A stretch of DNA of 64,000 nucleotides, taken from Paraburkholderia phenoliruptrix (lineage in GTDB: Bacteria > Pseudomonadota > Gammaproteobacteria > Burkholderiales > Burkholderiaceae). A program made the position numbers and the translations under genes. The notes beneath the pieces were generated by a model. It was not told where the DNA came from. It saw nothing but the letters and a program-made list of their open reading frames with translations, and did not search any database. Of the stretch, positions 46,668 through 54,552 are shown piece by piece (position 1 is the stretch's first letter; every line of letters starts with the position of its first letter). The stretch lies in NCBI RefSeq assembly GCF_902859825.1, contig NZ_CADIKB010000014.1, forward strand, positions 62,001-126,000. Direction: 5' to 3'.

Positions 46668-47256
46668 GTTCGGTCACCGTAAAAGTAAAGCGCTTCCATT
46701 CGGAAGCGAGGTTCCAGTCGCGATTGTTCACCGCGTCGATCTGGAACGGCTTGGGCATCAACGCGATGTCGAGCTGCATGCGCACCGAGGCGGTGTACGT
46801 TTCGCCGACATGCACGTCGTTGCGATCGATCACGTGCCAAGAGGACACATGCTTGATGACCGCGAGCGCGTCCTTGAGCGTGGAGAAGCCGAGCTGCAAC
46901 CCGCCGGACGACACACTCGACACCCGATATTCGCGCGTGAGCGGCTGAAACGACAGCCGCAGGCTTTGCGACACGTTGACCGGCTGCTCGTCGAACCAGT
47001 ACCAGCGCGGCCGGCTCAGTTCGAAATCTGTCGTGAAGTACAGCGGAATGCCTTTATTGACCGCATCTTCGAGATTGCTGTTCAACTCAAAGTCGAAACG
47101 CGCGTCGAGGCTCCAACCGGTGTTGTCGGCCTGCAGCGAAGCGCGCTGCACGGCGATCGAGTCGGCGTGCGCCGCGCCCGGCAGCGCAAGCCAGACGGCC
47201 AGCGCGACCCAAAGCACGGCGGCGAGCCGAAGCGGGAAGAAGCGTTTGATGGTCAC
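46657..47256 (-). CDS. DUF4390 family secreted protein
   Basis: 199 residues with a signal peptide ending Ala-Ala-His-Ala. The rest is a beta-rich domain of the DUF4390 family, which in beta- and gammaproteobacteria lies between rsmB and ntrY or a similar kinase. No function is known. It overlaps rsmB's stop (ATGA) and ntrY's start, so the four genes rsmB-DUF4390-ntrY-ntrX read as one translationally coupled unit. A ligand-binding or signal-modulating role for NtrY is a guess from context. Confidence 0.85.
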   Translation of the reverse strand: MTIKRFFPLRLAAVLWVALAVWLALPGAAHADSIAVQRASLQADNTGWSLDARFDFELNSNLEDAVNKGIPLYFTTDFELSRPRWYWFDEQPVNVSQSLRLSFQPLTREYRVSSVSSGGLQLGFSTLKDALAVIKHVSSWHVIDRNDVHVGETYTASVRMQLDIALMPKPFQIDAVNNRDWNLASEWKRFTFTVTERAK

Positions 47257-48692
47257 CGTTTCTGAAAGCGCGCGTAGAAAAATCCGTCGTGGTCTGAGTT
47301 CGTGCCGGCGCTGGGCTCAGCGAATTCTCCGGCATGAGAACCGGCCGATGGGTCGGCGGGCGCGCGGGCGACTGAGGGTAAAAGTTGCCCCGGCGCGTCC
47401 AATCGTACCGCATCCTGGTGCTTGTTTCCAAACCACTGCGCCTGCAACTCGCCTTCTTCGGGAAAGATCGAGCACGTAACGTAGAGCAATTCGCCGCCAG
47501 GTTTCACAAGCGGCCAGAGCGCGTCGAGAATGCGCCGCTGTTCCTCGACGAGCGCGGGGATATCGGATGCACGGCGCAACCAGCGAATGTCCGGATGACG
47601 CCGGACGATGCCCGACGCCGAGCACGGCACGTCGGCGAGAATGCGGTCGAACGGCTGGTCGATGTCGTCGTGCCATTTGGACGGCGCACCGGCGTCGCCA
47701 ATCCGCACCTCGGCTTCCAGTTTCAGCCGCTGCAGGTTTTCGCCGATGCGCCGCGCGCGCGACACGTCGCTTTCGAGCGCCACCAGCTGCAGGTTCGCGA
47801 GTTCCAGCAGATGCCCGGTCTTGCCGCCCGGCGCCGCACACGCGTCGAGCACGCGCATGCCGTCACGCACGCCGAGCAGCTGCGCGGCGAGTTGCGCGCC
47901 GGCGTCCTGCACCGAGACCACGCCCTCGTTGAAACCGGGAATACGATCGACCGGCATCGGCGTCGCGAGCTTCACCGCGTATTCGCCGACTTTGCTCGCC
48001 GCAATGTGATGCTGCTCGAGGACGTGCAGATACGCCTCGACCGTCGAATGACGCGCGTTCACGCGCAGCGTGAGCGGACCTTGCGTGTTGCCGGCCGCGA
48101 GCACGTCTTGCCATGCGTCGGGCCATGCGCGTCTCACTGCATCGATCCACCATGTCGGGTAGTTCCAATGCGCGACTTCGTCGGCTTGCGCTTCTGTCAG
48201 CAGCACATCCCTCTCGCGTAGGAAGTTGCGCAGCACGGCGTTGACGAGCCCCTTCGCAAACGAGAATTCGCGGCGCGCCGAAATTGCCCTGACCGCCTGG
48301 TCGACCACCGTGAACGGCGTGTAGGCGGCGCTCGCTTCGTCGTCGATCAACAGGGCGAGCGCGCAGGCCAGCACATGGCCCACGTGCGGCGGCGGTGCCT
48401 TCTTGACGAGCCTCGCGATCAGCCACTCGGCCGTGCCGAAACGCCGCATCGTGCGATACGCGATGTCCTGCACCGCGCCGCGCGCGGCAGCGGCACTGCC
48501 CTCGGGCGCGGACACGAACACGGATTGCAGCGCGGCCGGCAACGCCGCGCCCAGACGCACGGCGCCGACGGCCTGCGCGGCGCAGTCAAGCGCAAAGCCG
48601 AGCGACTCCGGCGCGAGATGCAACACGGACAAGCGGGATTCGCGCGGACGCGCCGGCGAGGAAGCAGAACGCGAAGAAGACTTTGGGATCAT
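47253..48692 (-). CDS. rsmB: 16S rRNA (cytosine(967)-C(5))-methyltransferase
   Basis: 479 residues: an N-terminal NusB-like RNA-binding domain (about 60-190) and a C-terminal methyltransferase domain. The SAM site is Asp-Ala-Cys-Ala-Ala-Pro-Gly-Gly-Lys-Thr; the two cysteines are in Val-Pro-Cys-Ser and Thr-Cys-Ser-Ile-Phe-Pro-Glu-Glu. It methylates C967 of 16S rRNA. ATG 48692 lacks a good Shine-Dalgarno; a Cys/Pro-rich extension upstream to 48812 is not supported. The C-terminus has a 30-residue Ser/Ala-rich insert. Confidence 0.93.
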   Translation of the reverse strand: MIPKSSSRSASSPARPRESRLSVLHLAPESLGFALDCAAQAVGAVRLGAALPAALQSVFVSAPEGSAAAARGAVQDIAYRTMRRFGTAEWLIARLVKKAPPPHVGHVLACALALLIDDEASAAYTPFTVVDQAVRAISARREFSFAKGLVNAVLRNFLRERDVLLTEAQADEVAHWNYPTWWIDAVRRAWPDAWQDVLAAGNTQGPLTLRVNARHSTVEAYLHVLEQHHIAASKVGEYAVKLATPMPVDRIPGFNEGVVSVQDAGAQLAAQLLGVRDGMRVLDACAAPGGKTGHLLELANLQLVALESDVSRARRIGENLQRLKLEAEVRIGDAGAPSKWHDDIDQPFDRILADVPCSASGIVRRHPDIRWLRRASDIPALVEEQRRILDALWPLVKPGGELLYVTCSIFPEEGELQAQWFGNKHQDAVRLDAPGQLLPSVARAPADPSAGSHAGEFAEPSAGTNSDHDGFFYARFQKR

Positions 48693-48869
48693 GGGAAGGC
48701 AAAGGCAGACCGCGCGGTAGGCACGGCACAATGGACACACATTGTAGCGTGGCGCGGCGCGCGGGCCGCCGGCAGGCCTGGGCAGCCGGTGCAGGCCGGT
48801 TTCGGCAAACAAAAAGGCGAGTCCGAAGACCCGCCTTGACCCGACGCTTAGGCAGCCGCGCGCCTGCGC

Positions 48870-49727
48870 TTATTCGAAGCGCCCGGTGCGCGCCATTTCC
48901 ATCAAACGCGCGATGCGTTCTTCCGTCGCCGGGTGCGTTGAAAACAGATTGGCGATGCCGCCGCCCGACAGCGGGTTCATGATCATCATCTGCGCGGTGG
49001 CGGGATGCTGTTCCGCCGCGGGGAACGGAATACCGCTCGCATAGCGATGAATCTTGTCGAGCGCCGAGGCGAGCGCCTGCGGGTCGCCGGAAATCTGCGC
49101 GCCGCCGCGATCCGCCTCGAATTCGCGCGCGCGCGAAATCGCCATCTGGATGAGCGCGCCGGCGATCGGCGCGAGCAGCGCAACGGCAATGCCCGCAATC
49201 GGATTCGCCGGCCGCCCGTTTTCGTCGCGGCCGCCGAAGAACATCGCGAAGTTCGCGAGCGCGGAAATCGCCCCGGCCATGGTGGCCGATATCGTCGAAA
49301 TCAGAATGTCGCGATGCTTCACGTGCGCGAGTTCGTGCGCCATGACGCCGCGCATTTCGCGCTCGGACAGCACGCGCAAAATGCCGGTGGTCGCGGCAAC
49401 CGCCGCATGCTCCGGATTGCGGCCGGTGGCAAAGGCGTTCGGCGCGTCTTCGTTGATCAGATACACGCGCGGCATCGGCAAGCCGGCCCGCGTGGACAGC
49501 TCACGCACCATGCGATAGAACTGCGGCGCGCTGGTTTCGTCGACTTCCTGCGCGTTGTACATGCGCAAGACCATTTTGTCCGAGAACCAGTACGAGAAAA
49601 AATTCATCCCGAGCGCAATGACGAGCGCGATCGTCATGCCGCGCGAGCCGCCTATCACTCCGCCGATCACGATGAAAAGGGCCGTGATCGCGGCCATCAA
49701 CATCGCGGTTTTGACCCAATTGAACAT
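48870..49727 (-). CDS. htpX: membrane protease HtpX
   Basis: 285 residues. HtpX is an M48 zinc protease in the inner membrane that degrades damaged membrane proteins with FtsH. Four hydrophobic segments surround His131-Glu-Leu-Ala-His, and Glu-Phe-Glu-Ala-Asp supplies the third ligand. ATG at 49727 is preferred: AAGGAG lies 8 bases before it, while the GTG at 49736 would sit almost on top of the Shine-Dalgarno. Confidence 0.95.
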   Translation of the reverse strand: MFNWVKTAMLMAAITALFIVIGGVIGGSRGMTIALVIALGMNFFSYWFSDKMVLRMYNAQEVDETSAPQFYRMVRELSTRAGLPMPRVYLINEDAPNAFATGRNPEHAAVAATTGILRVLSEREMRGVMAHELAHVKHRDILISTISATMAGAISALANFAMFFGGRDENGRPANPIAGIAVALLAPIAGALIQMAISRAREFEADRGGAQISGDPQALASALDKIHRYASGIPFPAAEQHPATAQMMIMNPLSGGGIANLFSTHPATEERIARLMEMARTGRFE

Positions 49728-49831
49728 GTCTGCCACTCCTTGCCCTAACGCGGGGTTTATCTCTGTGCCGCATCATCGCGGCGCCCGATTGTAAGCGAAA
49801 TGTTAGATATGGGCGCGCACGGAAAATTCAA

Positions 49832-50473
49832 TCATCTTGATGCGGTGGCGAGCTTGATCCCCAAGCCGACAAAGGCGCTGCCGACGCCGCGGTCGAGCCA
49901 CTTCTTCACCGAGGGCTTGCCGGAGAAGCGCTGCGTCACACTGCCGGCGATCCACGCGACGAAGCTGTTCCAGATCATGCTCATCACCACGAACACCGCG
50001 CCGAGCGTGAGAAAGGCGAGCGCCTTCTGCTCCGTGCCCGCGGCCACGAACTGCGGGAAAAACGACACGAAGAAGAGCACGACCTTCGGGTTCAGCACAT
50101 TGGTCCAGAAGCCTTGCAAGAAAAGCTGACGCAGCGACTTGGGCGCGCCGGCCGCGCGTGCTTCGCCGCGGGCTTCGTCGGCGGCAGGCTTCGCGAAAAT
50201 GAGGCGCACGCCCAGATAAATCAGATAGATCGCGCCCACGAACTTGATGACCGTGAATGCCGTGGCCGACGCCGCGAGCAGCGCCGTCAGGCCAAACGCG
50301 CAAGCCAGTGAGTGCACGCAGCAGCCCGCCGAAATGCCGAGCGCGGACATGAGCCCGGCGCCGCGGCCCTGCGCGACGCTACGCCCGACGATATAAGCCG
50401 TATCCGGCCCGGGCGTGACATTCAGCAGGAAAACGGCAACGACGAAAAACTCGAAATGGGTGATGCCGAACAT
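49832..50473 (-). CDS. LysE/RhtB family amino-acid exporter
   Basis: 213 residues with about six hydrophobic spans and the family start Phe-Leu-Leu-Asn-Val-Thr-Pro-Gly-Pro-Asp-Thr-Ala-Tyr-Ile. LysE/RhtB proteins export amino acids such as lysine, homoserine or leucine. It is inserted between fmt and htpX in a block otherwise about protein maturation; substrate unknown. Confidence 0.92.
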   Translation of the reverse strand: MFGITHFEFFVVAVFLLNVTPGPDTAYIVGRSVAQGRGAGLMSALGISAGCCVHSLACAFGLTALLAASATAFTVIKFVGAIYLIYLGVRLIFAKPAADEARGEARAAGAPKSLRQLFLQGFWTNVLNPKVVLFFVSFFPQFVAAGTEQKALAFLTLGAVFVVMSMIWNSFVAWIAGSVTQRFSGKPSVKKWLDRGVGSAFVGLGIKLATASR

Positions 50474-50586
50474 GGGAATCCTCGAAAAACTGGCTGCGCA
50501 ACGAGAATTCTAACGCGCGGCGCGCGCCCGGCGGGGGCCGCTCGCCATCGGCCGAACGGACGATGGCGGAGCGCCGCCGCCCCGTG

Positions 50587-51573
50587 TTAATTTGCCGCCG
50601 GAAGTTGGAAACGCTGCCCCGGCGCGAGCGCAAAGCCGGCCAGGAATTCGCGCACCGGCAGACGTTTGCCGCCGGGTTTTTGCAGTTGCGTGAGACGCAG
50701 CGCGCCTTCGCCGCAGGCCACGAGCACACCTTCGGGAGAAACGCTGATGAGCGTGCCGGGCGCCGCGGTGCTTTTCACGACTTCCGCGGAAGCGGCCCAG
50801 ATCTTGATCGCCGTGCCGTCCTCAAGGGTCGCCACGCCGCCCGGAAACGGGTCGAATGCGCGCACCTGACGCGCCAGCGCCGCGGCCGGGCGGCGCCAGT
50901 CGAGCGCGGCTTCGTGCTTGCCGATTTTCTCGGCGTAGGTCACGCCGTCGGCGGGTTGCGGTGTAGCGCTCAGCTTGCCGCTGCGTTCCAGCTCGGCGAG
51001 TGCCTCGACGATCAGCCTTGCGCCGTCTTGCGCCAAGCGGTCGTGCAAGCTGGCGGTGGTGTCGTCGGCGGAAATGGGCGTGCGCGTTTCGGAGATCATG
51101 GCGCCCGTGTCGAGGCCGGCGTCCATCTGCATGAGGGTAATGCCGGTTTCGGCGTCGCCTGCCTCGATCGCGCGGTGAATCGGCGCCGCGCCGCGCCAGC
51201 GCGGCAACAGCGACGCGTGAATGTTGATGCAGCCGAACGGCGCGATATCGAGCACTTCCTGCGGCAGGATAAGGCCGTAAGCGGCCACCACCATCACGTC
51301 GTGCGGCGTGGCGCGCAACTGCTCGATGGCAGCCGCGGCCTCGCCCGGATACTTGCCCGCGCGGCGCAGCGACGGCGGCTGCGCGACAGCGAGCCCGTGC
51401 TCCACGGCGTAGCGCTTCACGGGGCTCGCCTGCAACTTCATGCCGCGCCCCGCCGGCCGGTCGGGCTGCGTGAGCACGAGCGGCACAGGAAAACCGGCAC
51501 CGTGGATGGCGGCCAGCGCAGCCGAGGCGAATTCCGGCGTACCGGCGAAGACAACGCGCAACGAATGACTCAT
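50587..51573 (-). CDS. fmt: methionyl-tRNA formyltransferase
   Basis: 328 residues. Fmt formylates initiator Met-tRNA with 10-formyl-THF. The N-terminal Phe-Ala-Gly-Thr-Pro-Glu-Phe-Ala, the [16 protein letters not shown] catalytic block and the conserved Asp downstream are intact. It is 37 bases after def, its natural partner. Confidence 0.97.
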   Translation of the reverse strand: MSHSLRVVFAGTPEFASAALAAIHGAGFPVPLVLTQPDRPAGRGMKLQASPVKRYAVEHGLAVAQPPSLRRAGKYPGEAAAAIEQLRATPHDVMVVAAYGLILPQEVLDIAPFGCINIHASLLPRWRGAAPIHRAIEAGDAETGITLMQMDAGLDTGAMISETRTPISADDTTASLHDRLAQDGARLIVEALAELERSGKLSATPQPADGVTYAEKIGKHEAALDWRRPAAALARQVRAFDPFPGGVATLEDGTAIKIWAASAEVVKSTAAPGTLISVSPEGVLVACGEGALRLTQLQKPGGKRLPVREFLAGFALAPGQRFQLPAAN

Positions 51574-51610
51574 GAGCGGGAGAGGCGGCGGGTATCGGAA
51601 CAGGCGCGCA

Positions 51611-52114
51611 TCACATTGCGTGGGCGAGCTTCTTCATCTTGCTCTTGATGCGCGTCTGCTTGAGCGGCGACAGATATTCGACGAACACGCGGCCCATCAG
51701 GTGATCCATCTCGTGCTGAATGCACACGGCGAGCAAGCCCTCGCAGTCCAGCTCGAACGTTTCGCCCTTCTCGTTCAGCGCGCGCACGCGCACTTTCTCC
51801 GCGCGCTCCACATTGTCGTAAATGCCGGGCACCGAGAGACAGCCCTCTTCCGACAGCTTTTTCTCGTCGCTCGACCAGATGATTTCCGGGTTGATGAAAG
51901 CGAGCAGCTGATCGTGCGCGTCCGATACGTCGATCACGATCACGCGCTCGTGCACGTCGACCTGGGTGGCCGCGAGGCCGACGCCCGGCGCCGCGTACAT
52001 GGTCTCCGCCATATCCGCGACGAGGCGGCGGATACGGTCGTTGACCTCTTCAACCGGCTTCGCAACCTTGTGCAGCCGTTTGTCCGGGTAATTGAGGATG
52101 TTCAGTAAGGCCAT
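51611..52114 (-). CDS. def: peptide deformylase
   Basis: 167 residues, class I deformylase that removes the formyl group from nascent proteins. All three motifs are present: Gly-Val-Gly-Leu-Ala-Ala-Thr-Gln, Glu-Gly-Cys-Leu-Ser-Val-Pro and Gln-His-Glu-Met-Asp-His-Leu (metal ligands Cys and two His). The start [11 protein letters not shown] is canonical. Divergent from dprA. Confidence 0.97.
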   Translation of the reverse strand: MALLNILNYPDKRLHKVAKPVEEVNDRIRRLVADMAETMYAAPGVGLAATQVDVHERVIVIDVSDAHDQLLAFINPEIIWSSDEKKLSEEGCLSVPGIYDNVERAEKVRVRALNEKGETFELDCEGLLAVCIQHEMDHLMGRVFVEYLSPLKQTRIKSKMKKLAHAM

Positions 52115-52356
52115 GATTTCGAGTGTGATTTTCGGCGCCGCTGACCGCGGGAAGGCTCGCGTTGGCCATTCGGCCAGGTTGTGGGCCCGTCGCAATACGC
52201 ACACGATAGATGCTGTCGAACCGGTTCGATTCAACGCGCCCCGCGCGCAGACGACGAGCCCGCGCGGGTGGGCGCGGCGCTACCGTTATTTCGGATGATG
52301 AAAATTTTAGCATGGCGCCCGCCTGCCCGCTGGCCCTGCAGGAGGATCGACCCGCA

Positions 52357-53703
52357 ATGCACACCTTGCCTTCAACGGAATTGGAACTTGCCGCGTGGCT
52401 GCGGCTCTCTCTCGCGCCGGGACTCAAACCCGCGGCGCTGCGCCTCTTGCTGAGCGCCTTCGGCCTCCCCGCGGCGATTTTGCAGCAGGAGCATGAAACG
52501 CTCGCCGCGATTGCTGGCGAGGCCGCGGCGCGCGCGGCGCTGGCTCCCACCGGCCCTGAATTCGACGCCCAGCTCGACGCGGTGATCGCCTGGCGGGAAC
52601 TGCCCGGCAATCAGATCGTGACGCTCGACGACCCGGCTTACCCGCCCGCGCTCCTGACCATGCCCGACCCGCCGCCGCTGCTATATATAAAGGGGCGGCT
52701 CGAGCTGCTGCACAGGCGTGCGGTCGCGCTGGTAGGCAGCCGCAGCGCGACGCCGCAAGGTCTGGAAGATGCGGAGCGCTTCGCGCGCACGATTTCCACG
52801 GCAGGCGTGACCGTCGTGTCGGGACTCGCGCAAGGAATCGACGGCGCGGCGCATCGCGGCGGACTCGACGGTATCGGCAGTACGGTCGCGGTAATCGGCA
52901 CGGGCGCGGATCTCGTCTATCCGTCCGCGCATCACGCGCTCGCAAGGCAGATTGCCGCGCAAGGCGCCATTCTGTCGGAATGGCCGCTCGGCACGCCGGC
53001 GCGCGCCGCCAACTTCCCGCAGCGCAACCGGCTGATCGCCGGGCTGGTCAGCGGCGTGCTGATTGTCGAGGCGGCCATGCGCTCGGGCTCGCTCATCACC
53101 GCGCGGCTCGCCAACGAGATGGGCCGCGACATCTTTGCGTTACCCGGCTCGATCCACGCGCCGCTGTCGCGCGGGTGTCATCGAATGATCAAGCAGGGGG
53201 CAAAGCTCGTCGAGACGCCTGACGAGGTGCTGGAGGAACTCGGGTTTGCGAAAGCAGCGCCGATTTCCGCGCCTGCGTCGCCTCCCGGGGCGGGCATTCG
53301 TGGGCAAAGGGGCGGGACTGGCGCGTTAGCCGATGCGGTGTTCTCCACGCCCGACGATGCGTCTCACAAGGTGTCTGACAGCGCGTCAAACAGAGAGCCT
53401 GACAGCGCATCGGCACGCTCGGCGGCCAGCGCCGACAAATACGCTGACACGGCTACTTACGCGTCGGCGGAATCCCGCCCGGCAGCCACCAGAACGCACG
53501 GCTCACACGCGCCCGCCCCGTCCGACCCCGACGCGCAGCGCCTCCTGGCCGCGCTCGGCCACGCGCCCACCAGCCTTGAAATTCTTGCAACGCGCACCGA
53601 GATGGACTACGCGATCCTGCAGACGACGCTATTGCAGCTCGAACTGGCCGGCCACATCAGCGCCCTGCCCGGCGGCCGCTATACGCGGGCGAGCCACAGC
53701 TAA
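52357..53703 (+). CDS. dprA: DNA-processing protein DprA with a long linker
   Basis: 448 residues. DprA loads RecA on incoming single-stranded DNA in natural transformation. A SAM-like N-terminal part is followed by the Rossmann DNA-binding domain with Val-Gly-Ser-Arg-Ser-Ala-Thr, Ser-Gly-Leu-Ala-Gln-Gly-Ile-Asp and Gly-Ser-Leu-Ile-Thr-Ala. The C-terminal winged helix (about 390-445) is separated from it by a roughly 90-residue Ala/Ser/Pro-rich linker, longer than usual. ATG 52357 has GGAGG 11 bases before it. Confidence 0.92.
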   Translation: MHTLPSTELELAAWLRLSLAPGLKPAALRLLLSAFGLPAAILQQEHETLAAIAGEAAARAALAPTGPEFDAQLDAVIAWRELPGNQIVTLDDPAYPPALLTMPDPPPLLYIKGRLELLHRRAVALVGSRSATPQGLEDAERFARTISTAGVTVVSGLAQGIDGAAHRGGLDGIGSTVAVIGTGADLVYPSAHHALARQIAAQGAILSEWPLGTPARAANFPQRNRLIAGLVSGVLIVEAAMRSGSLITARLANEMGRDIFALPGSIHAPLSRGCHRMIKQGAKLVETPDEVLEELGFAKAAPISAPASPPGAGIRGQRGGTGALADAVFSTPDDASHKVSDSASNREPDSASARSAASADKYADTATYASAESRPAATRTHGSHAPAPSDPDAQRLLAALGHAPTSLEILATRTEMDYAILQTTLLQLELAGHISALPGGRYTRASHS

Positions 53704-53813
53704 GGCGCGAGGGCGGCTCGAGCGCGGCTCGGCGCTCCCGGCTCGACCACTGTCGCAGACCGGCCATGCTACATTCGCGCCAAAGCATTCGATCAAGCAA
53801 CTGAGGAACCACC

Positions 53814-54191
53814 ATGCCCGCGCTGAATCTCGACACCGACCAAGACCGGATCGCCGAGCGCGTCAACGAGCCCGACACGCTGTTCGTCGCCTGCCTGTGC
53901 GCGGAGTGGTGCGGAACCTGTCGCGAGTACCGCGAGGCATTCGACAAGCTGGCCGAGCGGCATCCCGACATCTGTTTCGCATGGATCGACATCGAAACGC
54001 ATGCAGATCGATTCGACGATCTGGACGTCGAGAATTTTCCGACCATCCTGATCGAAGACTCAGTAACGACACGCTTTTTCGGCACTGTTTTGCCGCAGGC
54101 AGCTATCGTCGAGCGGATGTTGTCGGACCTGACCGCGCTGCCGGGCGTGGTCGGCGCGCCGAAGTTGCGGCCGGCGCTGGCGGCCGCGTGA
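53814..54191 (+). CDS. thioredoxin-like protein with CGTC motif
   Basis: 125 residues, thioredoxin fold. The active site is Glu-Trp-Cys33-Gly-Thr-Cys36, and the cis-Pro loop is Asn-Phe-Pro-Thr-Ile-Leu. CGTC differs from the CGPC of thioredoxin and suggests a different reduction potential or partner. There is no signal peptide, so it is cytoplasmic. It follows dprA by 110 bases; no clear link is known. Confidence 0.85.
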   Translation: MPALNLDTDQDRIAERVNEPDTLFVACLCAEWCGTCREYREAFDKLAERHPDICFAWIDIETHADRFDDLDVENFPTILIEDSVTTRFFGTVLPQAAIVERMLSDLTALPGVVGAPKLRPALAAA

Positions 54192-54423
54192 GCGCGGCCT
54201 CAGAGCCGCTTAAGCACCGCTTGAGAGCCGCTTGAGCGCCGCCGGATGGCCGCGCGTTGACCGCACGTCGGCCGCTTTCGCCACTCGTCCGACAACTGCA
54301 GGCGACGCGCCGGGGCAGCGCCGATGGCTCAGCGGCACGGCCGTTGCGACCGGCGCACCGCGCGTTTGCCGCAGCTTGCCCAATTGCTGAGCGCGCAATT
54401 ATGATGGCGCGCTTTTATGGCAC
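54192..54423. other. intergenic stretch before the topB promoter
   Basis: GC-rich with several short AGAGCCGCTT-like near-repeats (for example at about 54200-54235). No gene is supported. Confidence 0.4.
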
Positions 54424-54453
54424 TTGACACGCCGCTTTGGCGCCGTGTGCTAT
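54424..54453 (+). promoter_or_regulatory. sigma-70 promoter of the topoisomerase III gene
   Basis: A consensus TTGACA (54424-54429), 18-base spacer, then TGCTAT (54448-54453) inside TGTGCTATAAA. Transcription would start near 54460, giving a leader of about 93 bases that contains a GC-rich hairpin (CGCGCC...GGCGCG). Confidence 0.75.
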
Positions 54454-54552
54454 AAAGCGGTCGTTAATGGGTAGCAAGGTCGCAAACGAGGGTCGCGCCG
54501 CCTGGGCGCGCTCAAGACCACCCACCCGGATATACCAACCTCACATCGAGTC

